Part shown: positions 52,960 through 60,574 of the stretch, piece after piece | Numbering within the stretch: the first letter of the stretch is position 1 | Layout: the number at the start of each line of letters is the position of its first letter | Assembly: GCA_963730165.1 (NCBI GenBank) | Contig: CAVSQS010000005.1 | Coordinates: 434,001 to 498,000, forward strand | Direction: 5' to 3' | Origin: DASSQJ01 sp963730165 | GTDB lineage: Bacteria > Actinomycetota > Actinomycetes > Actinomycetales > Dermatophilaceae | Length of the DNA: 64,000 nt | Translations under genes and position numbers: made by a program | The notes under the pieces: generated by a model | Told to the model about the DNA's origin: nothing | Seen by the model: the letters and a program-made list of their open reading frames with translations, nothing else | Databases searched by the model: none

Positions 52960-54269
52960 TGGCCCAGCTGCGTGACGGCGTGATGAAGCGCGGCAGGTCG
53001 TGGTCCTACGTCATCCGGGTGCCGAACCCGCAGACGGGCCTCAGCAAGCCCACGTGGGTCGGTGGGTTCGCGACGGAGGCCGAGGCCAAGGCAGCGCGAG
53101 ACCGAGCGAGGGTGGCGGCTCGTCGTGGGGAGTACGTGACCCGTAGCCGGCTCACGGTGGCGAAGTACCTCCGCGACTGGCTGGAAACCCACCGGGTGGA
53201 GGTCAAGCCCAAGACCCACGAGGACTACCGGCGGTTGGTGGAGTCCTACGTCATCCCCCACCTGGGCCGCACGCCTCTGCAGAGCGTCCGGCCGGCGACC
53301 CTGACCACCCTGTACGCGACGCTGCTGCGCGATGGAGGCAAGGGCGGACGGCCGCTGTCGCCCCGGACCGTGGGGTACGTCCACGCGGTGCTGCGGAAGG
53401 CGTTCAACGATGCCGTGGTGGTCGAGCAGCTGCTCACGTCCAACCCGGTGCTGCGGGCCAAGCGTCCGCGCGTCGAGGTCATGCAGGCGCAGATGCCCGA
53501 CCGGGTGTGGGACGCCTCGCAGCTCGCGGCCTTCTTGCACGCACTGAATGGTGAGCGGCTTCATCCGCTCTTCCATCTGGCGGCGTTCACGGGTGCTCGC
53601 CGCGGCGAGCTGCTGTTCTTGCACTGGGAGGACGTCGACCTGGGCGACGAAACGCCGCACATCGTGGTGCGGGGCACGGTCGCGATTGTCGCCGGCCGGC
53701 GCGTCGACGGAACCACCAAGAGCGGCCGGGTGCGGACGGTCAGCCTCGACGCGGGAACCGTGGCGGTCATGCGGTCCTGGCGGGCTCGCCAGGAGGACGA
53801 GCGCCGTTTCGCGGACGGGTCTTGGCGTGGCGCGGGTCGGGTGTTCCTGACCGAGCTGGGTTCGCAGCTTCCTCCGGACCGTCCGGGTGAGGTCATGCGC
53901 CGGGTCATCGCGGAGCACACCAACCGCTCGGGGTCGCCCCCGTTGCCGCGCATCCGGTTCCACGACCTGCGACACACGCACGCCACGCTGCTCCTGCGGG
54001 CCGGGGTGCCGGTGCACGTCGTCGCGGCACGGCTCGGTCACGTCGACCCAGCGATCACGTTGCGGGTCTACGCCCACGTGTTGAGGGATCAGGCGTCCGG
54101 GGTCGCGGACGTGTTCGCCCAGGTCATCGGGGAGGCGGCGTCGGCGGCGGATGGGCGGTCTCAGGAGGGCCAGAACGGGGCTGCTGTTAGCAAACCTGTT
54201 AGCAAGCGGGCCGGCGGAGCCTCGGGCGGCGGTACGCGGGCTCCGGTGAATGCGCAGGTCAGAGGGTGA
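52956..54269 (+). CDS. int: Tyrosine site-specific integrase
   Basis: A 437-residue tyrosine recombinase. It has an AP2-like arm-binding N-terminus (WSYVIRVPNPQTG to about 60), a SAM-like core-binding domain (TVAKYLRDWLETHRVEVKPK) and a catalytic domain. Catalytic residues are Arg in TGARRGELL (about 213), Lys in TTKSGRVR (about 253), His-x-x-Arg in HDLRHTHAT (about 337), His in LGHVDP and the nucleophile Tyr in RVYAH (about 371). The catalytic set is complete, so the enzyme should be active. The C-terminal codons VSKPVSK are the right arm-type repeats. Confidence 0.95.
   Translation: MMAQLRDGVMKRGRSWSYVIRVPNPQTGLSKPTWVGGFATEAEAKAARDRARVAARRGEYVTRSRLTVAKYLRDWLETHRVEVKPKTHEDYRRLVESYVIPHLGRTPLQSVRPATLTTLYATLLRDGGKGGRPLSPRTVGYVHAVLRKAFNDAVVVEQLLTSNPVLRAKRPRVEVMQAQMPDRVWDASQLAAFLHALNGERLHPLFHLAAFTGARRGELLFLHWEDVDLGDETPHIVVRGTVAIVAGRRVDGTTKSGRVRTVSLDAGTVAVMRSWRARQEDERRFADGSWRGAGRVFLTELGSQLPPDRPGEVMRRVIAEHTNRSGSPPLPRIRFHDLRHTHATLLLRAGVPVHVVAARLGHVDPAITLRVYAHVLRDQASGVADVFAQVIGEAASAADGRSQEGQNGAAVSKPVSKRAGGASGGGTRAPVNAQVRG
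54185..54205 (+). repeat. Right arm-type direct repeats (TGTTAGCAA x2)
   Basis: TGTTAGCAA at 54185-54193 and 54197-54205, offset by 12 bp, lie within the 3' end of int and 72 bp from the right attachment repeat. They match the left pair at 48393-48412 in sequence and orientation. Confidence 0.7.
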
Positions 54270-54276
54270 TTTGTCG

Positions 54277-54323
54277 GCTCCCCGGGTAGGAATCGAACCT
54301 ACGTCGCTTGTCCTGATTCAAAG
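54277..54323 (-). repeat. Right attachment site within intact tRNA-Gln
   Basis: The 47-bp counterpart of 48251-48297, reading on into the rest of the tRNA. The tRNA's 3' half therefore derives at least partly from the element, restoring a functional gene after integration. Confidence 0.92.
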
Positions 54324-54356
54324 TCAGGCGGGCCCTACCAGCAGACCAACCGGGGA
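54278..54356 (-). tRNA. tRNA-Gln (anticodon TTG)
   Basis: Acceptor TCCCCGG/CCGGGGA, anticodon stem CCTGA/TCAGG with loop CTTTGAA giving TTG, T-arm GTAGG-TTCGATT-CCTAC. CCA is not encoded. By my reading the variable region is about 9 nt (ACAAGCGAC), longer than the usual 4-5, and the displaced left copy has the same length, so it appears native to this tRNA. It is the integration target of the element. Confidence 0.85.
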
Positions 54357-54436
54357 CCGTCGCCCCGAGGCGAGGCCACCCGAGCGTAGTCGATCCGCCG
54401 GGCCGAGCCGGCAGCTCCCGGCCCGGAGCGGCCCGG

Positions 54437-55600
54437 TCAGGCGGCGCGCCGCGAGCCGGCCGGGTCGAAGATGCCGGACAGGGCGCCGCGATGACGCGCC
54501 GTGCGGTCCGCCGCGGCCGGCGCGGCCGGCTCGAGGGTCATCTGCTGGACAGCCGAGGCACGGGTCGAGGAGTGCGCCGCCGCCCACAGGTCGTCCGCAC
54601 CGAGCACGTCGACCTCGCGGGACACGGCGATCCCGCGGTCCCCGAGCAGGCTGCAGATCATCACCTGGTGGTCGTCGACGTGCTCACCGAAGGCCACCCG
54701 GCGCGGCAGCATCACCGGGGTGCGTCCGGCATCCAGGGCGGTCAGGGCCGAGCCGATCCCCCCGTGCGAGACGACGAGGTCGGCGTCGTGGATGGCGGCC
54801 CGCAGCTCGTCGGCGGGGATCTGGTCGTGGCCGGAGATCCCGAGCCCGCTCACGTCGGTCGCACCGGTCTGCCAGAGCACCTCGGCGTCGGCCGCGCAGA
54901 CCTCCGGCAGGAGGGTCGTGAGCCGTTCGGCGGCGCGTCGGAAGCCGTACTCGGGCATGGTCCCGAGGGTCACGACCACCCGTCCGGGCGCCGAGGTCTC
55001 GCCGAGCCGCGCCGCGGCGGACCCCGCGTTCTCGAAGCCGTCGAAGAGGGAGCCGCAGTAGTGCCACTTCTCGTCGGCCCACTCGGGGTACTGCGTGAAC
55101 AGACGGGTGCCCGGGATCCGCCGGACCAACTTCCCCGTGAGGCTCGGCCCGAGGGAGCGTGCCGCGCTCTCGATGTAGTAGTTCGGCACGTTGTGGAGGC
55201 GCGCGGCGAGGAAGAACGGAACGGCGATGCCCGACCCGGTCGAGACCACGGCCCGGTAGCCGCCCCGTTGGACGATGCGCAGGGCGGACGGGAGAGCGCG
55301 CAGCGCTGCCGTGACGTCACGCGGCTTGATGTAGTCGACGTGGTGCACCGTCTCGCCCCGAAGCAGGGCACGGGGCTGCTCGCCGTCGAAGGTGGCCCAC
55401 TCCCACGGGCCGGACGACGGCGCGAGCCGCTGACGGAGTCGGAGCAGCTGCTCGAGGTGGCCGCCCGTCGAGGCGACGAGCAACGTCGGCCCGTCCCCCC
55501 GACCGAAACGGGCGTCGGCGCGGGCCTGCTCGTCGTTGGCGACGAGGGGTCCGTGGGGGAACTCGGCCCCGGAGAACGGGCTCAGCGGCGCGGCGGTCAT
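54437..55600 (-). CDS. Fused PssD/PssE-type (Alg14/Alg13-like) glycosyltransferase
   Basis: A 387-residue protein combining two usually separate subunits. The N-terminal half has the Alg14/PssD signature LLVASTGGHLEQLLRLRQ and VSTGSGIAVPFFLAARL. The C-terminal half has the Alg13/PssE GT28 pattern VVVTLGTMPEYGFRRA and DLVVSHGGIGSALTALDAGRTPVMLPR. Such enzymes add the second sugar, often glucuronic acid or glucose, to the lipid-linked first sugar. It starts 1 nt inside the sugar-transferase stop (TGATG), so the pair acts in succession. The last ~45 residues are Ala/Arg-rich. Confidence 0.87.
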   Translation of the reverse strand: MTAAPLSPFSGAEFPHGPLVANDEQARADARFGRGDGPTLLVASTGGHLEQLLRLRQRLAPSSGPWEWATFDGEQPRALLRGETVHHVDYIKPRDVTAALRALPSALRIVQRGGYRAVVSTGSGIAVPFFLAARLHNVPNYYIESAARSLGPSLTGKLVRRIPGTRLFTQYPEWADEKWHYCGSLFDGFENAGSAAARLGETSAPGRVVVTLGTMPEYGFRRAAERLTTLLPEVCAADAEVLWQTGATDVSGLGISGHDQIPADELRAAIHDADLVVSHGGIGSALTALDAGRTPVMLPRRVAFGEHVDDHQVMICSLLGDRGIAVSREVDVLGADDLWAAAHSSTRASAVQQMTLEPAAPAAADRTARHRGALSGIFDPAGSRRAA

Positions 55601-57129
55601 CAGTAGGCCCCCTTCCCCTGGAGGACGGCTCTGACCGTCCGGACGAGGATCTGGGCATCGAGGGCCAGCGACCAGTTGTCGACGTACCAGAGGTCCAGTC
55701 GCACCGAGTCGATCCAGGACAGGTCGCTGCGTCCGGACACCTGCCACAAGCCGGTCATCCCGGGACGGACCCGTAGACGGCGCACGGCGTCGCTCTCGTA
55801 CTCGTCGACCTCGCGCGGCAGCGGGGGCCGCGGTCCGACGAGTGACATCTCGCCACGCAACACGTTGATCAGCTGCGGCAGCTCGTCGATCGAGTAGCGA
55901 CGGAGGAAGGCTCCGACCCGGGTCACGCGGGGGTCGCGGCGGAGCTTGAAGAGCACGTCGTTCCCGTCGTGCCCGGCGGCGAGGTCCCCGAGCCGGCCGT
56001 CGGCGTCCGGCACCATGGTGCGGAACTTGTAGATGGGGAAGACGCGGCCGCCCTCACCGACGCGTGACTGGCGGAACAGCGCCGGACCCGGCGAGTCCCA
56101 CCGGATGAGCAGGGCGATGACGAAGAGGACCGGCGCCAGCGCGAGCAGGGCAACAGCCGAGACGACCCGGTCCACACCCATCTTGACCTCCATGCGCAGT
56201 CCGCTGGAGACCGGACGCTCGAGGTGGAGCATCGGCAGGCCGCTCGCCGGACGCAGGCTCAGCCGCGGGCCGGCGACATCGACGATTCCGGGAGCGATGA
56301 GCAGGTCGACGTCGCGTTGCTCGAGGGCCCAGCCGAGGCGCCGGAGGGCGTGGCCGGCCATCGTCGGGCTGCTGGAGACGGCGACGACCTCTGCGCCGAC
56401 GCGGTCGACGGCGTCGAGGGCGTCCTCCTCGCCACCGAGGACGACGATGTCGGCGAACTCGTCGGAGAAGAGCATGGGGTCACCGGGGTCGGTGACGCAG
56501 ACGCCCGCGACCTCGAGCCCGGTCGCAGCCGGGTCGGCCTTGACCCGCCGAGCGGCGTCGAGGACCGCGCGGCAGTCCCCGACGAGCACGGCCGAGCGCA
56601 GGCACTCCCCCGAGCGCCGGGCGGTGGCCAGGCGACGGCGCAAGCCCCACCGGCCGAGGACGGTCCCCCCGACCATCATCGGCACCGCGACGAGGAGCAC
56701 GCCACGCGAGAACTCGAGCTGAAGCGCGAAGGAGGCGAAGGCCACGAGCGCGACGAGCCTGACCCCCGCGCCCATGACGGCCCGGTACTCCTCGGTGCCC
56801 GCTCCGATGAAGCGAACGGCGTACGCGCCGCGCGTCAGCAGCACGAGGAGCCACGTCGCGACGACGACGAGCAGCGTCGTCCGCATGACCGTGGGCGAGC
56901 CCCACAGGCTCGCCTCGGAGCCGAGGACGACCTGGCGTGCCCACAGGCCCGCAAGGAGCGCGACAACCGCCACGCCCACGTCGACGGCGAGCACCGTCAG
57001 CCGGTACTGCCGCTCCCACGGGGCCAGCGAACGGCTGACCGGTTCGTGGCCGAAATCGGCGAGTGAAATATGCGCATCGCTGCGCTGCGCTGCCCATGGG
57101 CGCGCGACAATCCCCTGCAATATGCTCAT
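55600..57129 (-). CDS. Initiating sugar transferase (polyprenyl phosphoglycosyltransferase)
   Basis: A 509-residue WbaP/CpsE-type enzyme that puts the first sugar phosphate on undecaprenyl phosphate. There are four membrane segments in the first ~170 residues, a CoA-binding-like middle domain (RSAVLVGDCRAVLDAARRVK), a further membrane helix (VSAVALLALAPVLFVIALLI) and the catalytic domain. The last has PALFRQSRVGEGGRVFPIYKF, RRYSIDELPQLINVLRGEMS and LVGPRPPLP. ATG 57129 follows only weak Shine-Dalgarno sequence; an upstream start is possible. About 250 bp of lower-GC DNA precede it and should contain its promoter. Confidence 0.9.
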   Translation of the reverse strand: MSILQGIVARPWAAQRSDAHISLADFGHEPVSRSLAPWERQYRLTVLAVDVGVAVVALLAGLWARQVVLGSEASLWGSPTVMRTTLLVVVATWLLVLLTRGAYAVRFIGAGTEEYRAVMGAGVRLVALVAFASFALQLEFSRGVLLVAVPMMVGGTVLGRWGLRRRLATARRSGECLRSAVLVGDCRAVLDAARRVKADPAATGLEVAGVCVTDPGDPMLFSDEFADIVVLGGEEDALDAVDRVGAEVVAVSSSPTMAGHALRRLGWALEQRDVDLLIAPGIVDVAGPRLSLRPASGLPMLHLERPVSSGLRMEVKMGVDRVVSAVALLALAPVLFVIALLIRWDSPGPALFRQSRVGEGGRVFPIYKFRTMVPDADGRLGDLAAGHDGNDVLFKLRRDPRVTRVGAFLRRYSIDELPQLINVLRGEMSLVGPRPPLPREVDEYESDAVRRLRVRPGMTGLWQVSGRSDLSWIDSVRLDLWYVDNWSLALDAQILVRTVRAVLQGKGAY

Positions 57130-57355
57130 CGAACTTTTCGATCCCTGCAATCGATGGAGTTCAAGGAGTTTTTGATCGTCCGTCGGACGAACGTCGACAC
57201 CCTGCTTTGTCGGTGATCGCCTCCGCCGCACGAGACGTCGTCTGCGATCACTTCCACCCTAGGGGCGTGTCCTCCGTAGCGGTATGGCTCCAACGTGCTA
57301 TTTGCACCCGCAGTTCACGGAGACATCGCGTCACAGGCTCCCCACGGGTGCACAG

Positions 57356-57371
57356 GAGGCTCAGCAGCCTC
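57356..57371 (-). terminator. Hairpin just after the LCP gene
   Basis: A perfect 6-bp stem (GAGGCT/AGCCTC) with a 4-nt loop lies 9 nt past the LCP stop on the minus strand, before the leader of the sugar-transferase gene. No U-run. Probable partial terminator separating the two genes. Confidence 0.45.
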
Positions 57372-57379
57372 TTCTCTGC

Positions 57380-58402
57380 TCACCCCGCGGCGCCCTCCGC
57401 GGTGCAGAGGGTGGGAGGGCGGTCACTCGCGAGTTCGGCCCAGAGCGCCTCCGCCGCACCCGATTCCGGGCGCAGGACGGCACGACCGGAGTCTGACGTG
57501 CCCACCGAGACCGGCGCCGTCAGGTAGCAGATGTCGGTCGACCGGAAGTCCCGCATCGACATCAGGAGCTTCGCGATGTCCCACCTCGACCAGGTGTCGT
57601 CGATGGCCAGGTGGTCCGTGACGACGTCGAGGAAGCGGTAGAGCAGGAGCGGCTGCGTCCTCATCTCCTGATGCAGGGTTCGCTGCATCGTCGCCCGCAG
57701 CACGATCTGCTGGCGCGCGATCCGCTGGAGCTCCTCGCCCGGCGTACCCGCGGGGCCCACGAACCGGAGCAGCCTGTCACCGTCGAGCCATCGGACGGCG
57801 TCGTCGCCGGTCACGGGGGCGAGCACGGTCGGCGGCACGTCGACCTCGATCCCCCCGACCGTGTCGGCGAGAGCGGCGAAGTCCGCCCAGTCCGTGACCG
57901 CGGCGTGGTCGACCCGGAGACCGGTCATCCGCTCGATGGTCTCGACGGCGAGCCGGGGCCCCCCCATGGCGAAGGAGTCGCCGACGGTTCCCCGACCGTG
58001 ACCCGGGATGTCGACCCAGGTGTCCCGCGGTAGCGCCACGACCACCGCGGCACTCCGCGCGGCGTCGAGGTGCAACAGCATCACGGCGTCGCCGGGGGCT
58101 GCGCCGGCATCGGCCGGCGCGCCGGAGCCGGCGGGACCGACGGGCTCCCGGTAGGTCACGACGACGAGGACGGTCGTGGCACCACGGGCCTCGGACGGGA
58201 CGGGGGGGCGCTGCGGGATGCCCTGGAACACACCGTCGATCCGTCCGACCTTCGCGTCGAGATGGGTGACGGCGAGGGTCAGCGCGGAGGCGGCGGCGAG
58301 CAGTACGACGCCGACGGTCGCGAGCAGCACGGCACCGAGCCGGTGTCGGACCGACCTGCGGCGTCGGACCTCAGTCGTGCCCGTGCCCTGCGCTGCGCTC
58401 AC
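57380..58402 (-). CDS. LytR-CpsA-Psr (LCP) family protein
   Basis: A 340-residue membrane-anchored phosphotransferase-like protein. One N-terminal membrane helix (AVLLATVGVVLLAAASALTL) precedes an extracellular LCP domain with MLLHLDAARSAAVVVALPRDTWVDIPGHG (conserved Arg/Asp), VDHAAVTDWADFAALADTVGGI and RIARQQIVLRATM. LCP proteins ligate lipid-linked polymers to peptidoglycan, so this one may attach the locus's polysaccharide to the wall. The GTG start lies just upstream of the basic pre-helix segment. It is divergent from the TetR gene. Confidence 0.9.
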   Translation of the reverse strand: MSAAQGTGTTEVRRRRSVRHRLGAVLLATVGVVLLAAASALTLAVTHLDAKVGRIDGVFQGIPQRPPVPSEARGATTVLVVVTYREPVGPAGSGAPADAGAAPGDAVMLLHLDAARSAAVVVALPRDTWVDIPGHGRGTVGDSFAMGGPRLAVETIERMTGLRVDHAAVTDWADFAALADTVGGIEVDVPPTVLAPVTGDDAVRWLDGDRLLRFVGPAGTPGEELQRIARQQIVLRATMQRTLHQEMRTQPLLLYRFLDVVTDHLAIDDTWSRWDIAKLLMSMRDFRSTDICYLTAPVSVGTSDSGRAVLRPESGAAEALWAELASDRPPTLCTAEGAAG

Positions 58403-58511
58403 AGACCGATCGTCCCTCACCCGGCCACCGGTAGTCGCACGGAACCGACGTTGTCGGTCCGCCCCTCGGCGCCCGGGCGTGCCCGAGGAGCCTTCTTGAC
58501 ACAATGACGAG

Positions 58512-59171
58512 GTGAGTGAGGAGTCGACCGCGAAGAAGGCGCGGGGGTCGCGGTCCCGGATGACGGGCCGGGAGCGCCGCGAACAGCTCATCGGCATCGG
58601 GCGCAAGCACTTCGCCGACAGAGGATTCGAGGGCGCCACCGTCGAGGAGATCGCGGCCTCGGCCGGGGTGTCCAAGCCGGTCCTGTACGAGCACTTCGGC
58701 GGCAAGGAGGGCCTCTACGCGGTCGTCGTCGACCGTGAGATCGAGGGGCTCCTCGCGGCGGTGACGGACGCCCTCGACTCCGGCGGCACCTCGCGGCAGA
58801 TCATCGAGCGGGCAGCGCTCGCGCTGCTCGACTACGTCGAGTCGTCCACCGACGGCTTCCGCATCCTCGTCCGAGACAGCCCGGCGGGCCAGGCGACCGG
58901 CTCGTTCGCGAGCCTGATGAGCGACATCTCGAGCCAGGTCGACCACATCCTCGCGGCCGAGTTCAAGCGGCACCGGCTCGACCCCAAGGCGGCCCCGATG
59001 TACGCGCAGATGCTCGTCGGGATGATCGCGCTGACCGGTCAGTGGTGGCTCGACAACCGGAAGTTCAAGAAGCAGGAGGTGGCCGCCCACGTCGTCAACC
59101 TCGCGTGGAACGGCCTGACCGGCCTCGAGCCCAAGCCCGCCCTCACGTCGGGGACCCTCGACCGGGAGTGA
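58512..59171 (+). CDS. TetR/AcrR family regulator
   Basis: A 219-residue regulator. The basic N-terminus (KKARGSRSRMTGRERREQL) precedes the HTH (ATVEEIAASAGVSKPVLYEHF, then GGKEGLYAVVVDREI). The helical C-terminal ligand domain includes SPAGQATGSFASLMSDISSQ and GMIALTGQWWLDNRKFKKQ. The GTG start has a weak ribosome site (GAGG overlapping the start). It is divergent from the LCP gene, 109 bp apart, which makes autoregulation and LCP control possible. It converges with the methyltransferase. Confidence 0.9.
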   Translation: MSEESTAKKARGSRSRMTGRERREQLIGIGRKHFADRGFEGATVEEIAASAGVSKPVLYEHFGGKEGLYAVVVDREIEGLLAAVTDALDSGGTSRQIIERAALALLDYVESSTDGFRILVRDSPAGQATGSFASLMSDISSQVDHILAAEFKRHRLDPKAAPMYAQMLVGMIALTGQWWLDNRKFKKQEVAAHVVNLAWNGLTGLEPKPALTSGTLDRE

Positions 59172-59180
59172 CCGGCCCGG

Positions 59181-59987
59181 TCAGCGCTTGTGCGCGACCG
59201 CGAAGACCCGCCGGAACGGGAAGTAGACGCCCTCGCCACTTCGTGGGTAGGCCTCGTCGAGCGCCTCGGCATAGGGGTCGAGGAACCGCTGGAGCTCCTC
59301 CTCGTCCTCGAGGATGTCGAGCACCGGCCGCAGCCCGGTGGCCCGCACCCAGTGCAGGACCGGGTGGGCCTGCTCGCGCTCGACGTCCAGGACGTGCAGG
59401 TAGGTGGTCTCCCAGGCATCGACGTCGCAGCCGAGGCGGGAGAGGAAGCGGTGGTAGGTCGCCGGCTCGCCGACCGCCGGCAGGTCGAGGGCCGCGGTGA
59501 GCTCCCCCGCCCGCTCGTGCCGCTCGGCGACCTCACGCATGAGGCGGTGGCTCGGGGCGTCGAAGTTGCCGGGCACCTGGAGCGCGAACCAGCCACCGTC
59601 GTCCAGCGCCTCGACCCACGTCGGCAACAGGTCGAGGTGGCCGGGCACCCACTGGAGCGTCGAGCTGGTCACGACGACGTCGGGAGCCTGCCCCAGGGAT
59701 GCCGGGTCCCAGTCGCGCAGGTCTGACTGCACCCACTCGACCCGGCCGTCGGCGTCGAGGTCGCGCGCGGCCTCGAGCATCGGCTCCGAGGCGTCGACGC
59801 CGACCACGCGCGCACCGGGCCACCGGTCGGCGAGCGTCAGCGTCGCGGGCCCGTTGCCGCACCCCAGGTCGACGACGAGCGCGGGGCGCTCCGCGCCGAT
59901 GCGTGCGGACAGGTCGGCGAAGGGCCGGCTCCGCTCGGCGGTGAAGCGGGCGTACGCGCCCGGGTCCCAGCTGGGCTGCTCCCTCAT
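59181..59987 (-). CDS. tam: Class I SAM methyltransferase, trans-aconitate 2-methyltransferase-like
   Basis: A 268-residue methyltransferase: WDPGAYARFTAERSRPF near the N-terminus, SAM motif I LVVDLGCGNGPATLTLADRWP, motif II VVGVDASEPMLEAA and VVTSSTLQWVPGHLDLL, as in Tam proteins that methylate trans-aconitate. GGAGGAG lies 5 nt before the ATG. It shares an 85-bp intergenic region with the divergent MarR gene, which has a perfect palindrome, so MarR control is likely. Confidence 0.88.
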   Translation of the reverse strand: MREQPSWDPGAYARFTAERSRPFADLSARIGAERPALVVDLGCGNGPATLTLADRWPGARVVGVDASEPMLEAARDLDADGRVEWVQSDLRDWDPASLGQAPDVVVTSSTLQWVPGHLDLLPTWVEALDDGGWFALQVPGNFDAPSHRLMREVAERHERAGELTAALDLPAVGEPATYHRFLSRLGCDVDAWETTYLHVLDVEREQAHPVLHWVRATGLRPVLDILEDEEELQRFLDPYAEALDEAYPRSGEGVYFPFRRVFAVAHKR

Positions 59988-60038
59988 CGACTCCTCCTGC
60001 GTGGTCGGGCCGACGGCACGACGCCCCCTGAATCTCGA

Positions 60039-60055
60039 CGTCAAGAAACTTGACG
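60039..60055. promoter_or_regulatory. MarR-type operator palindrome
   Basis: CGTCAAG-AAA-CTTGACG is a perfect 17-bp palindrome in the tam-marR intergenic region. TTGACG, a -35-like hexamer, appears on both strands within it. A TACAGT -10-like hexamer (60060-60065) ends 7 nt before the marR ATG, which predicts a leaderless marR transcript. A MarR dimer bound here would repress both directions. Confidence 0.7.
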
Positions 60056-60072
60056 CGAGTACAGTCGGTGGC

Positions 60073-60573
60073 ATGGCCGCTGACGATGTCGACCGTATCG
60101 TCTCCGCCTGGCGACGAGAACGGCCGGACCTCGACGTCACACCCCTCGAGGTGCTCTCCCGCGTCTCGCGGCTGGCCCGACGGCTCGACCTGGCCCGTGG
60201 CCGTGCGTTCGCCGGCCGCGGCCTGGAGAGCTGGGAGTTCGACGTGCTGTCCGCGCTGCGGCGCACCGGCAGCCCGCACGAGCTGAGCCCGGGACAGCTG
60301 GTGGCGGAGACCCTGGTGACGAGCGGCACCATGACCAACCGGGTCGACCGGCTCGTCGCGCGCGGGTTCGTCGAGCGGCGCCCGGCGCCCAACGACCGGC
60401 GCGGTGTCATCGTCCGGCTCACCGACGAGGGTATCCGGACCGTCGACGCCGCCCTCGCCGAGCTGATCGCCGACGAGCACGAGCTCCTCGCCGAGCTCGA
60501 CCCCGCCGAGCGCGACACGCTCGCGGACCTGCTGCGTCGGCTGCTGCGCCCCTTCGAGTCGCCGACCCCCTGA
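60073..60573 (+). CDS. MarR family transcriptional regulator
   Basis: A 166-residue MarR. RGLESWEFDVLSALRRTG enters the winged HTH, with SPGQLVAETLVTSGTMTNRVDRL (recognition helix) and RRPAPNDRRGVIVRLTDEG (wing), then a dimerisation helix. No ribosome site precedes the ATG and the -10-like TACAGT ends 7 nt upstream, which fits leaderless translation. It is divergent from tam and probably autorepressive through the 17-bp palindrome. The stop is 1 nt from that of the ABC-F gene on the other strand. Confidence 0.9.
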   Translation: MAADDVDRIVSAWRRERPDLDVTPLEVLSRVSRLARRLDLARGRAFAGRGLESWEFDVLSALRRTGSPHELSPGQLVAETLVTSGTMTNRVDRLVARGFVERRPAPNDRRGVIVRLTDEGIRTVDAALAELIADEHELLAELDPAERDTLADLLRRLLRPFESPTP

Positions 60574-60574
60574 C

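Larger units (their letters stand above)
48251..54323. mobile_element. Integrated Rep-Xis-Int element in tRNA-Gln (pSAM2-like, no transfer gene)
   Basis: The element is about 6.1 kb and bounded by 47-bp near-identical repeats of the tRNA-Gln 3' end. Content from left: displaced tRNA 3' end, structured non-coding DNA, lipoprotein and secreted protease (minus strand), a non-coding gap with hairpins, RepSA-like initiator, excisionase and integrase (plus strand). The integrase stop lies 7 nt from the right repeat. rep-xis-int in this order is the core of actinobacterial integrative elements of the pSAM2 type, but the FtsK-like TraB gene and spread genes are missing. It may be a minimal or decayed form, or mobilised by others. 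The cargo genes are visibly lower in GC than the surrounding genes. Confidence 0.9.
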
